From Ricinus communis (Eukaryota; Streptophyta; Magnoliopsida; Malpighiales; Euphorbiaceae), in the NCBI RefSeq assembly GCF_019578655.1, contig NC_063259.1, forward strand, positions 7,676,001-7,740,000: 64,000 bases of DNA, given 5' to 3'. The notes below the pieces were generated by a model that ran no database searches, was not told where the DNA came from, and saw only the letters and a program-made list of their open reading frames with translations. This document shows, piece after piece, positions 1 to 13,347 of the stretch (the stretch's first letter is position 1; each line of letters opens with the position of its first letter). The translations under genes and the position numbers were made by a program.

Positions 1-3000
1 GATATTTATCAATCGGAGAAAATAACCCATAATTCTCGTGATATTTGTTAGTTTGGGAAACAACCTCTTAAATGGGTTAATTTTAGAGTATAAGAAAACA
101 ACCCCGTAAAAGGAGTATATTTGTTGATATAAGAGAAAAACTCAGAAACATGTAAATTTTGAATTTGACAAAACCACCCCATAATAGTGCTAATAATTTA
201 ATATGAGAAAATGATCCCGTAAAAGTGATATATTTATCAATATAAGAAAATAACCCCGTAAGACATGTATATTTATGAATTTGAGAAAATAACCGCCTAA
301 AAGTAGTGTAATTGCGAGTAAGAGAAATCAGAATCATAGATTGGGTAAATTTTTAATATAAGAAAACAACCCCGTAAGAGTGGTGTATTTATAAATATTA
401 GAAAATAACCCCGTAAAACGGTATATTTCAACTGAGAAAATAACCCCATAAAAGTAGTGTAATTGGGAGTGTGAAAAAATAGCCTCGTACAAGGGGTAAA
501 TTTTTTAATATGGAAAAACAACCCAATGATACGGGGATATTTATCAATCGGAGAAAATAACCCCGTAATTTTGCTATATCTTGTGAGTATGAGAAAGCAA
601 CTTCTTAAATGGATTAATTTTATAATTTGAGAAAACAACCCCGTAAAAGGGGTATATTTATCGATATAAGATAATAACCCATAAACGTGTAAATTTATGA
701 ATTTGAGAAAACAACTCATAATAGTGCTAATAACTTAATATAAGAAAATGACCTCGTAAAAGTGGTATAATTATCAATATAAAAATAACCCCGTGAAAAT
801 TGTATGTTAATGAATCCGAAAACAACCCCGTAAAAGTAGTGTAATTATGAGCCCCGAGAAAATGACTGTAGAAGAGGTAAATTTTTAATATAAGAAAACA
901 ACCCTGTAAAAGTAGTGTAATTGCAAGTCTTAGAAAACAACCCCGTAAAAGGGATACGCTTTTAATATGAGACAACGACCTCGTAATACGAGGATATTTA
1001 TCAACGGAGATAATAACCCCGCAATTTTGGTATATTTGTTAGTATGAGAAAACAACCCCTTAAATGGGTTAATTTTATAACATGAGAAAACAACCTAATA
1101 AAAAGGGGTATAGTTGTCCATATAAGAAAATTACCCTAAAAAATGTGTAAATTTATGAATTTGATAAAACAACACCATAATTGTGCTAATAATTAAATAT
1201 GAGAAAACGACCAAAGTAAAAGTGGTATATTTATCAGTATAAGAAAACAACCCCGTAAAACGTGTATATTTATGAATGTGAGAAAACAACCCAGTAAAAG
1301 TAGTGTAATTACGAGTATGAGAAAATAGCCTAGTAGAAGGGGTAATTTTTTAATTTGAGAAAATAACCCCATAAGAGGGGTATATCTATAATTATTAGCA
1401 AACAACCCCATAATACGGAATATTTATCAATCAAGAAAATAACCTCGCAATTTTGGTATATTTGTTATTATGAGAAAACAACCCCTAGGGCTAATAATTT
1501 AATATGAGAAAACGACCCAGTAAAAGTGGTATATTTATTAATATAAGAAAAGAAACCCATAAAACATGTATATTTATGAATTTAAGAAAACAACTCGAGA
1601 AAGTAGAAAGTAATTGCGTAGTCCGAGAAAAATACCTCGCCGTAGAAGGGTAAATTTTTAATATTAGAAAATAATTCCCGTAATACAGTGGATATTTATC
1701 AATCGGAGAAAATAACCCTGTAATTTTGGTATATTTGTGAGTATGAAAAAACACCCCTTAAATGGGTTAATTTTAGAATATGAGAAGGCAACCCTTGAAA
1801 GGGGTATATTTATCGATATAAGAAAATAACCCCATAAAACATGTATATTTATGAATTTAACAAAATAATACCATAATAGTGCTAATAATTTAATATGAGA
1901 GAACGACAACAAAAATGTTATATTTATCAATATAAAAAATAATCCCGTAAAACGTGTATATTTAAGAATCTAGGAAAACAACCCCGTAAAAGTAGTGTAA
2001 TTATGAGTCTCAGAAAACAGCCTCGTAGAAGGAGTAAATTTTTTAATAAGAGAAAACAACCCCGTAATTTTGGTATGTTTGTGAGTATGAGAAAATAACC
2101 CTTTAAATAGTTTAATTTTACAATATGAGAAAACATTCCCGTAAAAGGGGTATATTTGTCAATATAAGAAAACAACTGCATAAAACATGTGTATTTAAGA
2201 ATTTGAGAAAAAAATAATACCATAATAGTGCTAATAATTTAATATGAGAGAACGACCTTGTAAAAATGGTGTCTTTATCAATATAAGAAAATAACCCCGT
2301 AAAACATGTATATTTAAGAATATGGAAAAACAACCCCGTAAAAGTAGTATAATTACGAGTCTCAAAAAACAGCCTCGTAGAAGGGGAAAATTTTTTAATA
2401 AGAGAAGACAATCCCATAATACGGAGATATTTACCAATCGGAGAAAACAACCCCGTAATGTTGGTATATTTGTGAGTATGAGAAAACAACCCTTTAAATG
2501 GGTTAATTTTACAATATGAGAAAACATCCCCGTAAAACTAGTATATTTATCAATATAAGAAAATAAACCTGTTAAACGTGTATATTTATGAATATAAGAA
2601 AACAACCCCGTAAAAGTAGTGTAATCATGTAGTCCGACAAAACAAATTTCAGAAGGGGAAACTTTTTTAATATGAGAAATCAACTCCGAAAGAGGGGTAT
2701 ATTTCTAAATATTAGAAAATAACCTGGTAATATGGGGATATTTATCAATCGGAGAAACTAACCCCGTAATTTTAGTATATTTGTGAGTATGAAAAATAAC
2801 CCCTTAAATGGGTTAATTTTAGAATCTTAGAAAACAACTTCGTAAAAGGGGTATATTTATCAATATAAGAAAATAACCCCACAAAACATGTAAATTTATG
2901 AATTTGACAAACAACCCCATAATAGTACTAATAATTTAATATGAAAAACGACCCCATAAAAGTCGTGATATTTATCAATATAAGAAAACAACCCCGTAAA

Positions 3001-6000
3001 AGCAAAGTGTAATTATGCAGTTTGAGAAAACAAATTTCATAGAAAGGGTAAATTTTTAATAAGAGAAACAACCCCGTAACACGGGATATTTATCAATCAC
3101 GTAAAATAACACCGTAATTTCGGTAGATATTTATGAGTATGAGAACACAATACCTTAAATGTGTAAATTTTATAATATGAGAATACAACCGCCGTAAAAG
3201 GGGTATATTTGTCGATATAAGAAAATAACCGGTAAAGCGTGTATACTTATGAATATGAGAAAATAACCCCGTAAAAGTAGTGTAATCATGCAGTCTCGAG
3301 AGAACAGCCTCAGAGAAGGGGTAAATTTTTAATATGAGAAAACAATCTAGTAAGAGAGGTATATTTATAAATATTAGAAAACAATCGCGTAATACGGGAT
3401 ATTTATCAATCTGAGAATATAACCCCGTAATATTGGTATATTTGTGAGTATGAAAAATCACACTTTAAATTGGTTAATTTTAGAATATGAGAAGGCAACC
3501 CCGTAAAAGGGGTATATTTGTCGATATAAGAAAATAACCTCGTAAAAGTGGTATATTTATCAATAGAAGAAAATAACCCGTAAAATGTGTATATTTATGA
3601 ACTGAGAAAACAACCCCGTAAAAGTAGTGTAATTGCGAGTTTGAGAAACCAGCCCTGTGAGAAGGGGGTAAATTTGTTAATATGAGAAAACAATCCCGTA
3701 ATACCGGGATATTTATCAATCGGAGAAAATAACCCTCAGAATGGGTTAATTTTAGAGTATAAGAAAAAACCCCGTGAAACGTGTATATTTATAAATTTGG
3801 CAAAATAACTCCATAATAGTGCTAATAATTTAATATGAGAAAACGATCCCGTAAAAATGGTATTTTTATCAATATAAGAAAATAACCCCGTAAAACGTGT
3901 ATATTTATAAATCTGAGAAAACAACCCCGTAAAAATAGTGGAATTGCGAGTTTGAGAAAACAGCCTCGTAGAAGGGGTAAATTTTTTAATATGTGAAAAT
4001 AACCTAAGTAAGAGAGGTATATATATAAATATTAGAAAATAATCCCGTAATACGGGGATATTTATCAATCGGAGAAAATAACCTCGTAATTTTGGTATAT
4101 TTGTGAATATTAAGAAACAACCCCCTAAATAGGTTAAATTTACAATATGAGAAAACAACCCCGTAAAAGGGGATATTTGTCGATATAAGAAAATAACCCC
4201 GTAAAACGTGTAAATTTATTAATTTGACAAAATAATCCCATAATAATGCTAATAATTTAAAATGAGAAAATGACCCCGTAAAAGTGGTATATATATAAAT
4301 ATAACAAAATAATTCGGAAAACGTGTACATTTATGAATCTAAAAAAATAACCCCGCAAAAAGTAGTGTAATTGCGACTCTGAGAAAACAGCCTCGTAGAC
4401 AGGGTAAATTTTTTAATATGAGGAAACAACCCCGTAAGAGGGGTATATTTATAAATATTAGAAAATAAGCCCGTAATACGGTGATATTTATCAATTAGAG
4501 AAAATAACCCCGTAATTTTAGTATATTTGTGAGTATGAACAAAGAACTCCTTAAATGGGTTAATTTTAGAATATGAGAAAACAACCCCGTAAAATAAGTA
4601 TATTTATCGATATAAGAAAATAACCCCGTAAAATGTGTATATTTATGAATTTGAAAAAACAACCCCATAATAGCGCTAATAATTTAATACGAGAAAACGG
4701 TCCCATAAAATTGATATATTTATCAATATAAGAAAACAACCTTGTAAAACGTGTATATTTATGAATCCGAGAAAATAATCCCATAAAAGTAGTGTAATTG
4801 CGAGTCTGAGAAAACAAGCTCGTAGAAGGTGTAAATATTGTAATATGAGAAAACAACCCTGTAATACGGAGATATTTATGAATCAGAGAAAATAACCCCG
4901 TAATTTTGGTTTATTTATGAGTATGAGATAATAACTCCTTAAATGGGTTAATTTTATAATATGAGAAACAACTCGTAAACGGGGTATATTTGTCGATATA
5001 AGAAAACAATCCCGTAAAACGTGTAAATTTGTGAATTTGAGAAAACAACCCCGTAATAGTGCTAATAATTTAATGTTAGAAAACGACCCCGTAAAAGTGG
5101 TATATTTATCAATATAAGCAAATAATCCCATAAAATGTGTATATTTATGAATCTAAGAAAACAACCTCGTGAAATTAGTGTAATTGTGAGTCCGAGAAAA
5201 CAACCTCGTAGAAGGGGTAAATTTTTTAATATGAGAAAATAACCCCGTAATATGAGGATATTTATCAATCGAGCAAATAACCACATAATTTTGGTATATT
5301 TGTGAGTATGAGAAAACAATCCCTTAAATGGGTTAATTTTATAAAATGAGAAAACAACCCCGTAAAATGGCTACATTTGTCGATATAAGAAAATAATCCC
5401 GTAAGACGGTATATTTATAAATCTGAGAAAACAACCCCATAATAGTGCTAATAATTTAATATCAGGAAATGACCCCTTAAAAGTGGTATATCAATTAATA
5501 GAAGAAAATAATTCCGTAAAACATGTATATTTATGAATATGAGAAAACAACCTCGTAAAAGTAGTGTAATTGCGAGTCTGAGGAAACAAGCCTCGTAGGA
5601 GGGGTAAATTTTTTAATATGAGAAAACAATCCCGTAAGAAGGTTATATTTATAAATATTAGGAAGTAAGTCTGTAATACGGGATATTTATCAATCGGAGA
5701 AAATAACCCCGTAATTTTGGTATATTTGTGAGTACGTAAAAATAACCCCTTAACGGGTTAATTTTAGAATGTGAGAAAACAACCGTAAAAGTGGTATATT
5801 TGTTGATATAAGAAGAGAACCCCACAAAACGTGTATATTTATGAATTTGACAAGACAACCCCATAATAGCACTAATAATTTAATATGAGAAAACGACACC
5901 GTAAAAGTGGTATATTTATCAATAGAAGAAAACAACCTTGTAAAACGTGTATATTTATGAATCCGAGAAAACAACCCTATAAAAGTAGTCTAATCATGGT

Positions 6001-6912
6001 ATGAGAAAACAACCTCGTAGAAGGGGTAAATTTTTTAATATGAGAAAGAACCCCGTAAGAGGGGTATATTCATAAATATTAGAAAATAATCCCGTAATAC
6101 GGGATATTTATCAATCGGAGAAAATAACCTGTAATTTTTTGAATATTTATGAGTATGGGAAAATAATCCTTTAAATGGGTTAATTTTAGAGTATAAGAAA
6201 AAAAAAACCCATAAAAGGGGTATATTTGTCGATATAAGAAAATAACCTTGTAAAATGTGTAAATATATGAATTTGAGAAAACAACCCCATAATAGTACTA
6301 ATAATTTAAAATAAGAAAACGAATTCCCATAAAGTGGTATATTTATCAATATAAGAAAATAATCCCATAAAACCTCAGTATATTTATGAATCTGAGAAAA
6401 CAACCCCGTAAAAGTAGTGTAATTGCGAGTTTGAGAAAACAGCCTCGTAGAAGGGGTAAATTTTTTAATATGAGAAAACAAGCTCGTAAAAGGGGTATAT
6501 TTATAAACAATAGAAAATAATCCTGACACGGGATATTTATCAATCGGAGAGAATAACCCCGCAATTTTGGTATATTTGTGAGTATGGAAAACAACACCTT
6601 AAATGGATTATTTTTGTGAGTATAAGAAAATAACCCCGTAAATGCGTGGAGTATTTGTCGATATAAGAAAAGAATCCCGTGAAATATGTAAATTTATGAA
6701 TTTGACAAAACAACCCCATAAATGGTGCTAATAATATAATATGAGAAGATGACTCCGTAAAGTGGTATATCTATCAATATAAGAAAATAACCTCATAAAC
6801 GTGTATATTTAAGAACTGAGAAAACAAACCCGTAAAAGTAGTGTAATTGCGAGTCTAAAAAACAGCCTCAGAGAAGAGGTAAATTTTTAATAAGAGAAAC
6901 AATCCTGCACAC
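1..6912. repeat. 39-bp satellite, type 1 (11-subunit higher-order repeat)
   Basis: Continuous tandem array of ~39-bp monomers. A typical monomer opens AGAAAACAACCCC, has a GTAA-containing centre, then GGGGTATATTT and a variable 9-nt tail. The tails distinguish 11 subunits in fixed order: ATAAATATT, ATCAATCGG, GTGAGTATG, AGAATATG, GTCGATATA, ATGAATTTG, one with GTGCTAATAATTTAATATG, ATCAATATA, ATGAATCTG, GCGAGTCTG, TTTTAATATG. One cycle is ~427 bp. The GTGCTAAT-type subunit recurs at 3819, 4246, 4673, 5059, 5445, 5869, 6295 and 6725, giving spacings of 427, 427, 386, 386, 424, 426 and 430; the 386 values reflect loss of one subunit. Before 3.8 kb the order is more disturbed. No gene is present. 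The array is cut at about 6906-6912 by the retroelement that follows. Confidence 0.95.
4421..5998. repeat. Satellite block duplicated near 57.4-59.8 kb (left copy)
   Basis: This part of the type 1 array carries private variants seen again near the right end. Examples are an AAATAAGTATATTTATCG subunit, a GCGCTAATAATTTAATACG subunit, an ATGTTAGAAAACGACC subunit and a subunit with GAGTACGTAAAAATAACC. Three markers (4421, 4673, 5059) match 57410, 57662 and 58048 with an identical offset of 52,989 bp. The right copy then has extra higher-order units. This is block duplication within the satellite and is not coding. Confidence 0.75.
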
Positions 6913-9211
6913 TGGTAACGCCTGTGATTTTCTCATCATCCATGTTATGTGCATTTACATTTAATCATTGGGCATATGATGGTATATAAATGATATTTTT
7001 ATTTTATGAGAACATATATATATTAATTATAGTAGAGAATAAGAAGCATGATATTAGATTATTAATTTAGATAAGTTGATTAAGCACTACATGTGTATTA
7101 AGCCTTAAGACTTAATTGAACCAATAGTTGAAGGTTGGGTAAATAGATTGGACTTAAAAGATACAATTAAAAGTTAGTACCTATATATGGTTAGTAAGAA
7201 TTAATTTAGGGTGATAAAAATAGTTTAGTAGGTGGTGGCATTAAGAGAGGAATATTGGAAATTGGAACCATGAGTAAGCTCATTTTACCTCTTCATTTCT
7301 CTAAAATTCGTATATGGCCAAAAACACAAAATTTGGAATAAGAGAGAGGAGTGGAATACCTAGAAAAACTTAAGATTAAGATAGGATTTTGCCAACTATT
7401 GAAGGAGGCAAGCTAAAGCTAAAGGATTTAAGCATATTAGCAACCCAAAAGCTGAAATTGGTAAGTTGTTACTTGAGTGTTATTAATTTATCATTAGGGT
7501 TCTTGATTACAAATTGAAAAAACTTCATTTGATGCTCTCATTGATTAATAAAAGGTCTGATTATCATGAATTAGTAGAGTATTGAATGATTGCATAAAGA
7601 TTAAGCTTGATTTAAGTTTAAGTATGTTAAGATAGAAAACTGTCAAAATTCCAGCAACCTTGATGTTCTGTATTTTAGGCATAACATGGGTTATATAAGT
7701 CCAAATTAAGCTTAATTGGTGTCTATGGAAATTTAAAGAGTCCTCTATAACTTTGTAGTTTTGTGATTTTGCTATTTTGCCGTTTTGGTTGCTTAAATTG
7801 AGCAACAGATTGCTGCTCTGCACAACTAGTCAGTATGACCCTTGCCCAAGAATTTGAAAATAATTAAATCTATAGAAGTCGGAATTGAGTAATTCTTCTT
7901 GGAGATGAAACTAGACGCATAATGGATATGTCTATTTAATATGAGATTTTTTTATTAAGCCAATTTTTCCCAGCAATAAATATATCTTGGTACTAAATTT
8001 TGTCTAGAAAATGTAAATGTTGGAGATTAGTTTTATGCAATTTATTGATGTTAATTTGAGTTAAATTGGTATTTAACTAGATGGGAAATGTTTATAGGAT
8101 ATTAAAACAGTAATTGAGAGTCTTAGAGGAAGAGTTAGACCTATGAATTAGAGAGGGATGATCTTGTAATGTATTAGAACTCGTGATTTACATGAATATT
8201 TGTAATATGCATGAAATGTGAATTGATGAATGTGTTGACAGTGCACTCAAAGGCCCGGAAAGGAAGTTGTGGAGAAAGGAGGTTCTTATATGCTAAAGGA
8301 ATAAGTATATTTTGAGTAAGTAAATAGTTAATATTTGCTATGTTCATATATTTAATCAAATGTTCCGCAAATGGTTGCGCTTTGCTTAATATTGTTTATG
8401 TTTGAATGACCGAGATGGAAATGATTGGTGTTGAGTGGAACAATTGTTATTGTTGAAATATGATATAAGTGAAATGATTGAATTGTGATGTTAAGTGCAT
8501 ATGTGCATGTGAATGGTGGATTCCCCTATGAAAAAAAAGATATATATATAAAGCCTTGGGAGGCTAAAGCCTAGAGAGGCTATAAAAGTGTATAATGTGA
8601 GATGAGGCGAGCAGCCTTACGTGTGTGATATGTGAGGATGAGGCGAGCAGCACATTAAAGGGGATCCACAAGCCGTGAGAACTAACCATAATTGTTGAAT
8701 TGTATTTCTTCTATGATGGTTGTAATGAATTGAGTAGAATGGTATGACTTTATACCTAAACTATGAATATCATGGAAAGTTATGTGATTGGGTGGAAATT
8801 GTATTAAGTGTATGTGATATAGATTATGTTGATTATTTATTTACCGAGCTGGAGGCTCACCCTCTCCAAAATTTTTCTTTCAGGTTTGTAAATAGTAGTG
8901 CATCCGTTGGTTGTATGCGAAGTCTAGCTTTTAGCGCTCCGCTGCTGGGCCGCTTTGTGAAGTCTCCTCCCGATGCATTTTGTATGCGCTATGTGATATA
9001 TATGGAAGTATGCCTTATAAGGCATAAGAAGATGTTTGTAATACTTGTTAAATGATGTTTAAGTATAATCATATGTTTATATGTTAATAACCTTGTGTCC
9101 GGATTCTTAACAACCTACATATTGACCTATCTACCCGTAGTATATATTCTACGACGCTTGTATGCTTCCCCGGCTAATGTTTATTGGTTAACATGTGATG
9201 AGGGTGTTACA
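6913..9211 (+). repeat. 5' LTR of the Tekay-like element (2,299 bp)
   Basis: Starts TGGTAACGCC, an imperfect TGTAACGCC, where the satellite stops, and ends GGTGTTACA directly before a primer site. The inverted copy at 12160-13334 matches both flanks of this LTR. 6936-7650 pairs with about 13322-12600, and about 8784-9211 pairs with about 12596-12160. The ~1.1-kb middle (about 7651-8780) exists only here. Short ORFs inside, such as 8744-9055 on + and 7545-7823 on -, have no recognisable domain and I treat them as chance. Most of it is AT-rich non-coding sequence with two GAGGATGAGGCGAGCAGC-like motifs near 8603-8655. Confidence 0.9.
8541..8553 (+). promoter_or_regulatory. Possible TATA box in the LTR
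   Basis: A run of TA dinucleotides leading into AAAGCC, about 660 bp before the LTR end. It has the look of a plant TATA box and sits where an LTR promoter could be. The region is AT-rich, so the call is weak. The inverted LTR copy has lost this segment. Confidence 0.3.
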
Positions 9212-9217
9212 TTTTAG

Positions 9218-9230
9218 TGGTATCGAGCAG
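9218..9230 (+). other. Primer binding site (initiator-Met tRNA type)
   Basis: TGGTATCGAGCAG lies 6 nt after the LTR terminus. The usual plant site complementary to initiator methionine tRNA is TGGTATCAGAGC. This copy looks like that site with a small deletion and marks the start of minus-strand DNA synthesis. Confidence 0.75.
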
Positions 9231-9284
9231 GGATTAGATTCATTGGGAGTAGATTCATGTTGCAAATCATTAAGCATATGATAT

Positions 9285-10435
9285 ATGTTCTTTGAACTTG
9301 ACCGAATATTTGCATTTCATATATATAGATGGAGAGACAAGGAGAACACGCGAATCGGCCCAGATAAGTCATTAGAGTCCGTGCATGGTCATGAAAATGC
9401 ATCCGAACATGATCAACATGATGAGCATGAGCTACATTCCGAAAATGCCGCACAATCGAATGTACAAAATGTTATGGAACAGTTTATGGATTTTCCGATG
9501 CAACGGGCAGCTCAACAACAAGCACCGTGTTCGGACTCAACAACAAAAGGTTGTGATAGATAAGAATTATGAAAGAGTTAGGAAACAAGGTGCTAATGTT
9601 TTTCAAGGTACTACCGATCCCGCCGAGGTCGTAGGAATGGTTACGAAATACGTAAAGGGTGTTGGATAGATTTAATTGCACATCCGAACAAAGGCTTCTA
9701 TATACAGATCTTTAATAGAAAAGATGCACTTGATTGGTGGGAAACAGTTTTAAGAAGCAAAGATTGACCAATGACTTTGACTTGGAATGATTTCTTGAGA
9801 GAATTTGCCGAGAAGTATACTCCGAAATTTATAGAGACAGAAAGAAGCTTGAATTTCTTCAGCTGAAATGTGAATGATATGTCAGCTGCGAGTACGGGTT
9901 CAATTTGTGAGATTATGTAAGTATGCACCGGAAGAAATAGCCATCAAGAACTGAAAAGGAAGAAATTTGAGATGGGTTCGAGGCTTGACATTCGTGAGAA
10001 AATGGCAGTGAAACCTCATAATTACAATGCCTCAATTGAAGCTGCTTTGAGAGCTGAAGAAATATCATTTGAAAGGAATACTATGGAAGCTAAAAAGAAG
10101 AATATCATTGGTGCTTATAGTAATCCTCCAAGACATATTAGTATTTCTTCGCTTAGAGGCTCTAATTCACAAATGGAGTAGTTATCATGGACGAGGGTTT
10201 GGTGGTCGGGCCTAGTAGATCCTCCACAATACCTTATAGTAGAGGTGGATACAATTCATCCGGACTTGAGGGAGGACAAGTTTCAAGAGGGTTTGCTCCT
10301 GTTTGTCCCACGTGCAACAGGAGACATACCGGAGAATGTTGGGACCTAGACCAGTAGTATGTTTTACTTGTAGTAGGCCGGACATTATTCTAGAGATTGT
10401 CCTATGAGAAGAAATAATGCTAGAGAATCTTATAC
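9285..10435 (+). pseudogene. gag of Tekay-like element, frameshifted
   Basis: Capsid/nucleocapsid precursor, broken into several frames. An acidic, His/Glu-rich N-terminal part is read in 9348-9520. A second frame (9550-9640) has the NYERVRKQGANVFQGTTDP stretch that precedes the capsid domain in plant chromovirus Gag. The ALDWWETV capsid motif follows near 9727-9750, and a Lys/Arg-rich segment is open at 9972-10181. A degenerate Cys-rich zinc-knuckle region (CPTC, then CFTC in another frame) lies near 10297-10410. Order and content match Tekay/Del Gag. At least three frame changes mean no functional protein. It is followed by the protease region as in an intact gag-pol. Confidence 0.8.
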
Positions 10436-11136
10436 AAAGTGGGTCGAGTAGTGTTGGTGAAAATATTCCAGCTTGGTTCGTAGAGGCAGAGGGAAGAGGT
10501 GGCAGAGGAGGTTTAACTATTTCAGCAACACCATCGGAACAAATTGGTCAACCACAAGCACAAGCTAGAGTATTTGCTACTACTAGAAATGAAGCATTTG
10601 TAGCACCTGAAATTGTTATCGTATACTTTCTATTCATGATTCCGATGCACATGTTCTTATTGATCCCCGGATCCACATGTTCATTCATATCACATGATTT
10701 TGCATCGCATGTTCATGCTAATATAGAGGCATTAGGTTATGATATATATGTATCTATGCCTCGGGGTATTATCACAAAGAAATACGATAGTGAGATCATG
10801 TAATCGTAGTAGTAGATAGTGTCAAACTACATGCGATTTGGTTGTTATTAATCTTAGAGAGTTTGATGTTATTTTGGGATGGATTGGTTGTCAAGAAATC
10901 ATGCTATTGTTGATTGTAAAATGAAGGAAGTGGCTATGGAAATACAAGGAGAAATGAAAATAGTAATGGTGGGTGAAAGGAAGACAATTCCTAATTGTTT
11001 GATTTCAAAGAAGGATCGCGTACGCTTAATTAAAAATGGATGTGAAGCATATCTAATTAGTTTTATAGATACTACTAAGGTCACCCAGGGTATTAGACAT
11101 TCCAAAGGGTCGTAGAATTTCCTAACATATTCTTAG
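10436..11136 (+). pseudogene. Aspartic protease region of Tekay-like pol, broken
   Basis: Spans the retroviral-type aspartic protease between gag and RT. One frame shows PGSTCSFISHDFA near 10664-10702. This is the region of the active-site D-S/T-G loop, where this family usually has DSGAT or DPGST. Downstream, 10879-11115 encodes a segment beginning MDWLSRNHAIVDC, the block that typically follows the protease core in these elements. The two pieces are in different frames with stops between them, so the enzyme is dead. Confidence 0.7.
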
Positions 11137-12159
11137 ATGATTTGCCCGGTTTGCCACCAAATCGAGAGGTTGATTTTGAGATTGACATCATCCCCGGTAT
11201 CGCACCTATTTCCATTGCACCATACGCGAATGGCTCCATTAGAATTGAAAGAATTAAAGAAGCAATTAGAAGAGTTACTTGATAAAGGTTTCATCGTGCC
11301 AAGTACTTCACCTTGGGGAGCACCCGCCTGTCAGGAAGAAAAGGATGGTAGTATGCGATTATGTATTGATTATAGGCAATTGAATAGGATTACAGTGAAG
11401 AATAAATATCCATTGCCGAGAATTGATGATTTGCTTGATCAGTTAAAAGGTGCAACTGTGTTCTCTAAAATTGATTTAAGATCAAGTTATTGGCAACTCC
11501 GGGTTGAAGAGAAATCTATTGCCAAGACAGCATTCAGAACAAGGTATGGGCACTATGAATTTATTGTGATGCCATTTGGTTTAACAAATGCTCCTGGTGT
11601 TTTTATGTCACTGATGAACAAGACTTTCCAGCCATATTTAGATCACTTTGTTATTGTGTTTATTGATGATATTCTGATTTACTCTAGAAGCCCAGAAGAG
11701 CATGAACAACACTTGAGAATTGTTTTACAGATTTTGAGGGAAAAACAGTTGTATGCAAAATTCAACAAATGCGAGTTTTGGATGGAGGAAATTGCATTCT
11801 TAGGGCATATTATTTCTAAACATGGAGTGCAACCAGATTCATCAAAGATTAAAGCAATTATTGAATGGGAACCGCCTAGAAATGTTTCTGAAGTTCGAAG
11901 TTTTCTTGGGTTAGCTGGCTATTATAGAAGATTTGTAAATGATTTTTCAGTTATTGCTAAGCCTTTAACAGCTTTGTTAAAGAAGAATGTGCCATTCCAG
12001 TGGACGGAGTTATGTGATCAAAATTTTCAAGAGTTGAAGAAAAGGCTTACTACTACACCGATACTGTGACTGCCATCCGAAATGGAGGTTATGTTGTATA
12101 TACTGATGCTTCTAGGCAAGGACTTGGATGTGTCTTAATGCAGCATGGGAAGGTTATAG
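11137..12159 (+). pseudogene. Reverse transcriptase of Tekay-like pol, truncated
   Basis: The best-preserved part of the element, with a 310-codon open stretch to 12069. RT motifs appear in order: the linker [20 protein letters not shown], then [30 protein letters not shown] (first catalytic Asp), [12 protein letters not shown], the catalytic [16 protein letters not shown] and the thumb [13 protein letters not shown] small deletion has replaced the usual hydrophobic/Lys block after WGAP. RNase H begins out of frame after about 12060 ([17 protein letters not shown], near 12100-12155) and is cut off at 12159, where an inverted LTR begins. The missing 3' part is on the opposite strand at 13348-15406. 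Confidence 0.9.
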
Positions 12160-13334
12160 TGTAACACCCCCATCACATGTTAACCAATAAACATTAGCCA
12201 GGAAGCGTACAAGCGTCGTAGAATATATACTACAGGTAGATAGGTAAATATGTAGGTTGTTAAGAATCCAGACACAAGGTTATTAACATATAAACATATG
12301 ATTATACTTAAACATCATTTAACAAGTATTACAAACATCTTCTTATGCCTTATAAGGCATACTTCCATATATATCACATAACTGCATACAAAAATGCATC
12401 GGAGGAGACTTCACAAACCGGCCCAACTTGATGAATCGCTAAAAGCTAGACTTCGTGACACAACCAACGGATGCACTACTATTTACAAACCTGAAAAGAA
12501 AAATTTTGAGAGGGTGAGCCTCCGGCTCAAAGAATAAATAATCAACATAATCTATATCACATACACTTAATACAATTTCCACCCAATCATAAAAATTTTG
12601 ACAGTTTTCTATCTTAACATACTGAAACTTAAATCAAGCTTAATCTTTATGCAATCATTCAATACTCTACTAATTCATGATAATCAGACCTTTAATTAAT
12701 CAATGAGAGCATCAAATGAAGTTTTTCCAATTTGTAATCAAGAACCCTAATGACAAATTAATAACACTCAAGTAACAATTTACCAATTTCAAACTTTTGG
12801 GTTGCTAATATGCTTAAATCCTTTAGCTTTAGCTTGGCTCCTTCAATAGTTGGCAAAATCCTATCTTAATCTTAAGTTTTTCTAGGTATTCCACTCCTCT
12901 CTCTTATTCCAAATTTTGTGTTTTTGGCCCTCATACGAATTTTAGAGAAATGAAGAGGTAAAATGAGCTTACTCATGGTTCCAATTTCCAATATTCCTCT
13001 CTTAATGCCACCACCTACTAAACTATTTTTATCACCCTAAATTAATTCTTACTAACCATATATAGGTACTAACTTTTAATTGTATCTTTTAAGTCCAATC
13101 TATTTACCCAACCTTCAACTATTGGTTCAATTAAGTCTTAAGGCTTAATACACATAACCCAAGTACTTAATCAACTTATCTAAATTAATAATCTAATATC
13201 ATGCTTCTTATTCTCTACTTATAATTAATATATATATGTTCTCATAAAATAAAAATATCATTGATATACCATCATATGCCCAATGATTAAATGTAAATGC
13301 ACATAACATGGATGATGAGAAAATGCAAAGCATA
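12160..13334 (-). repeat. Inverted 3' LTR of the Tekay-like element (1,175 bp, internally deleted)
   Basis: On + it begins TGTAACACCCC, the reverse complement of the terminus of the LTR at 6913-9211, and the match runs outward into CATCACATGTTAACC. It lacks about 1.1 kb relative to the other LTR; the deletion joint is near 12594-12604, where GATTGGG-flanking sequence meets CAAAATT-flanking sequence. The lost segment includes the possible TATA region. On the internal side it abuts a polypurine tract, so on - it is a 3' LTR in normal position. Confidence 0.9.
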
Positions 13335-13347
13335 ACTCTCCCTTCCT
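13335..13347 (-). other. Polypurine tract of the Tekay-like element
   Basis: On - the sequence reads AAGGAAGGGAGAG immediately upstream of the 3' LTR. This is the standard plus-strand primer for LTR-retrotransposon replication and fixes the LTR boundary at 13334. Confidence 0.75.

Noticed and set aside
6908..6912. Target site duplication for the Tekay-like element
   Set aside because: The right end is internal pol, not an LTR terminus, and no matching 5-mer is found there; about 11 bp of the monomer is missing instead.
8744..9055. 103-codon ORF in the Tekay-like LTR
   Set aside because: No domain, lies inside LTR sequence, and its inverted copy near 12320-12590 is not preserved as an ORF.
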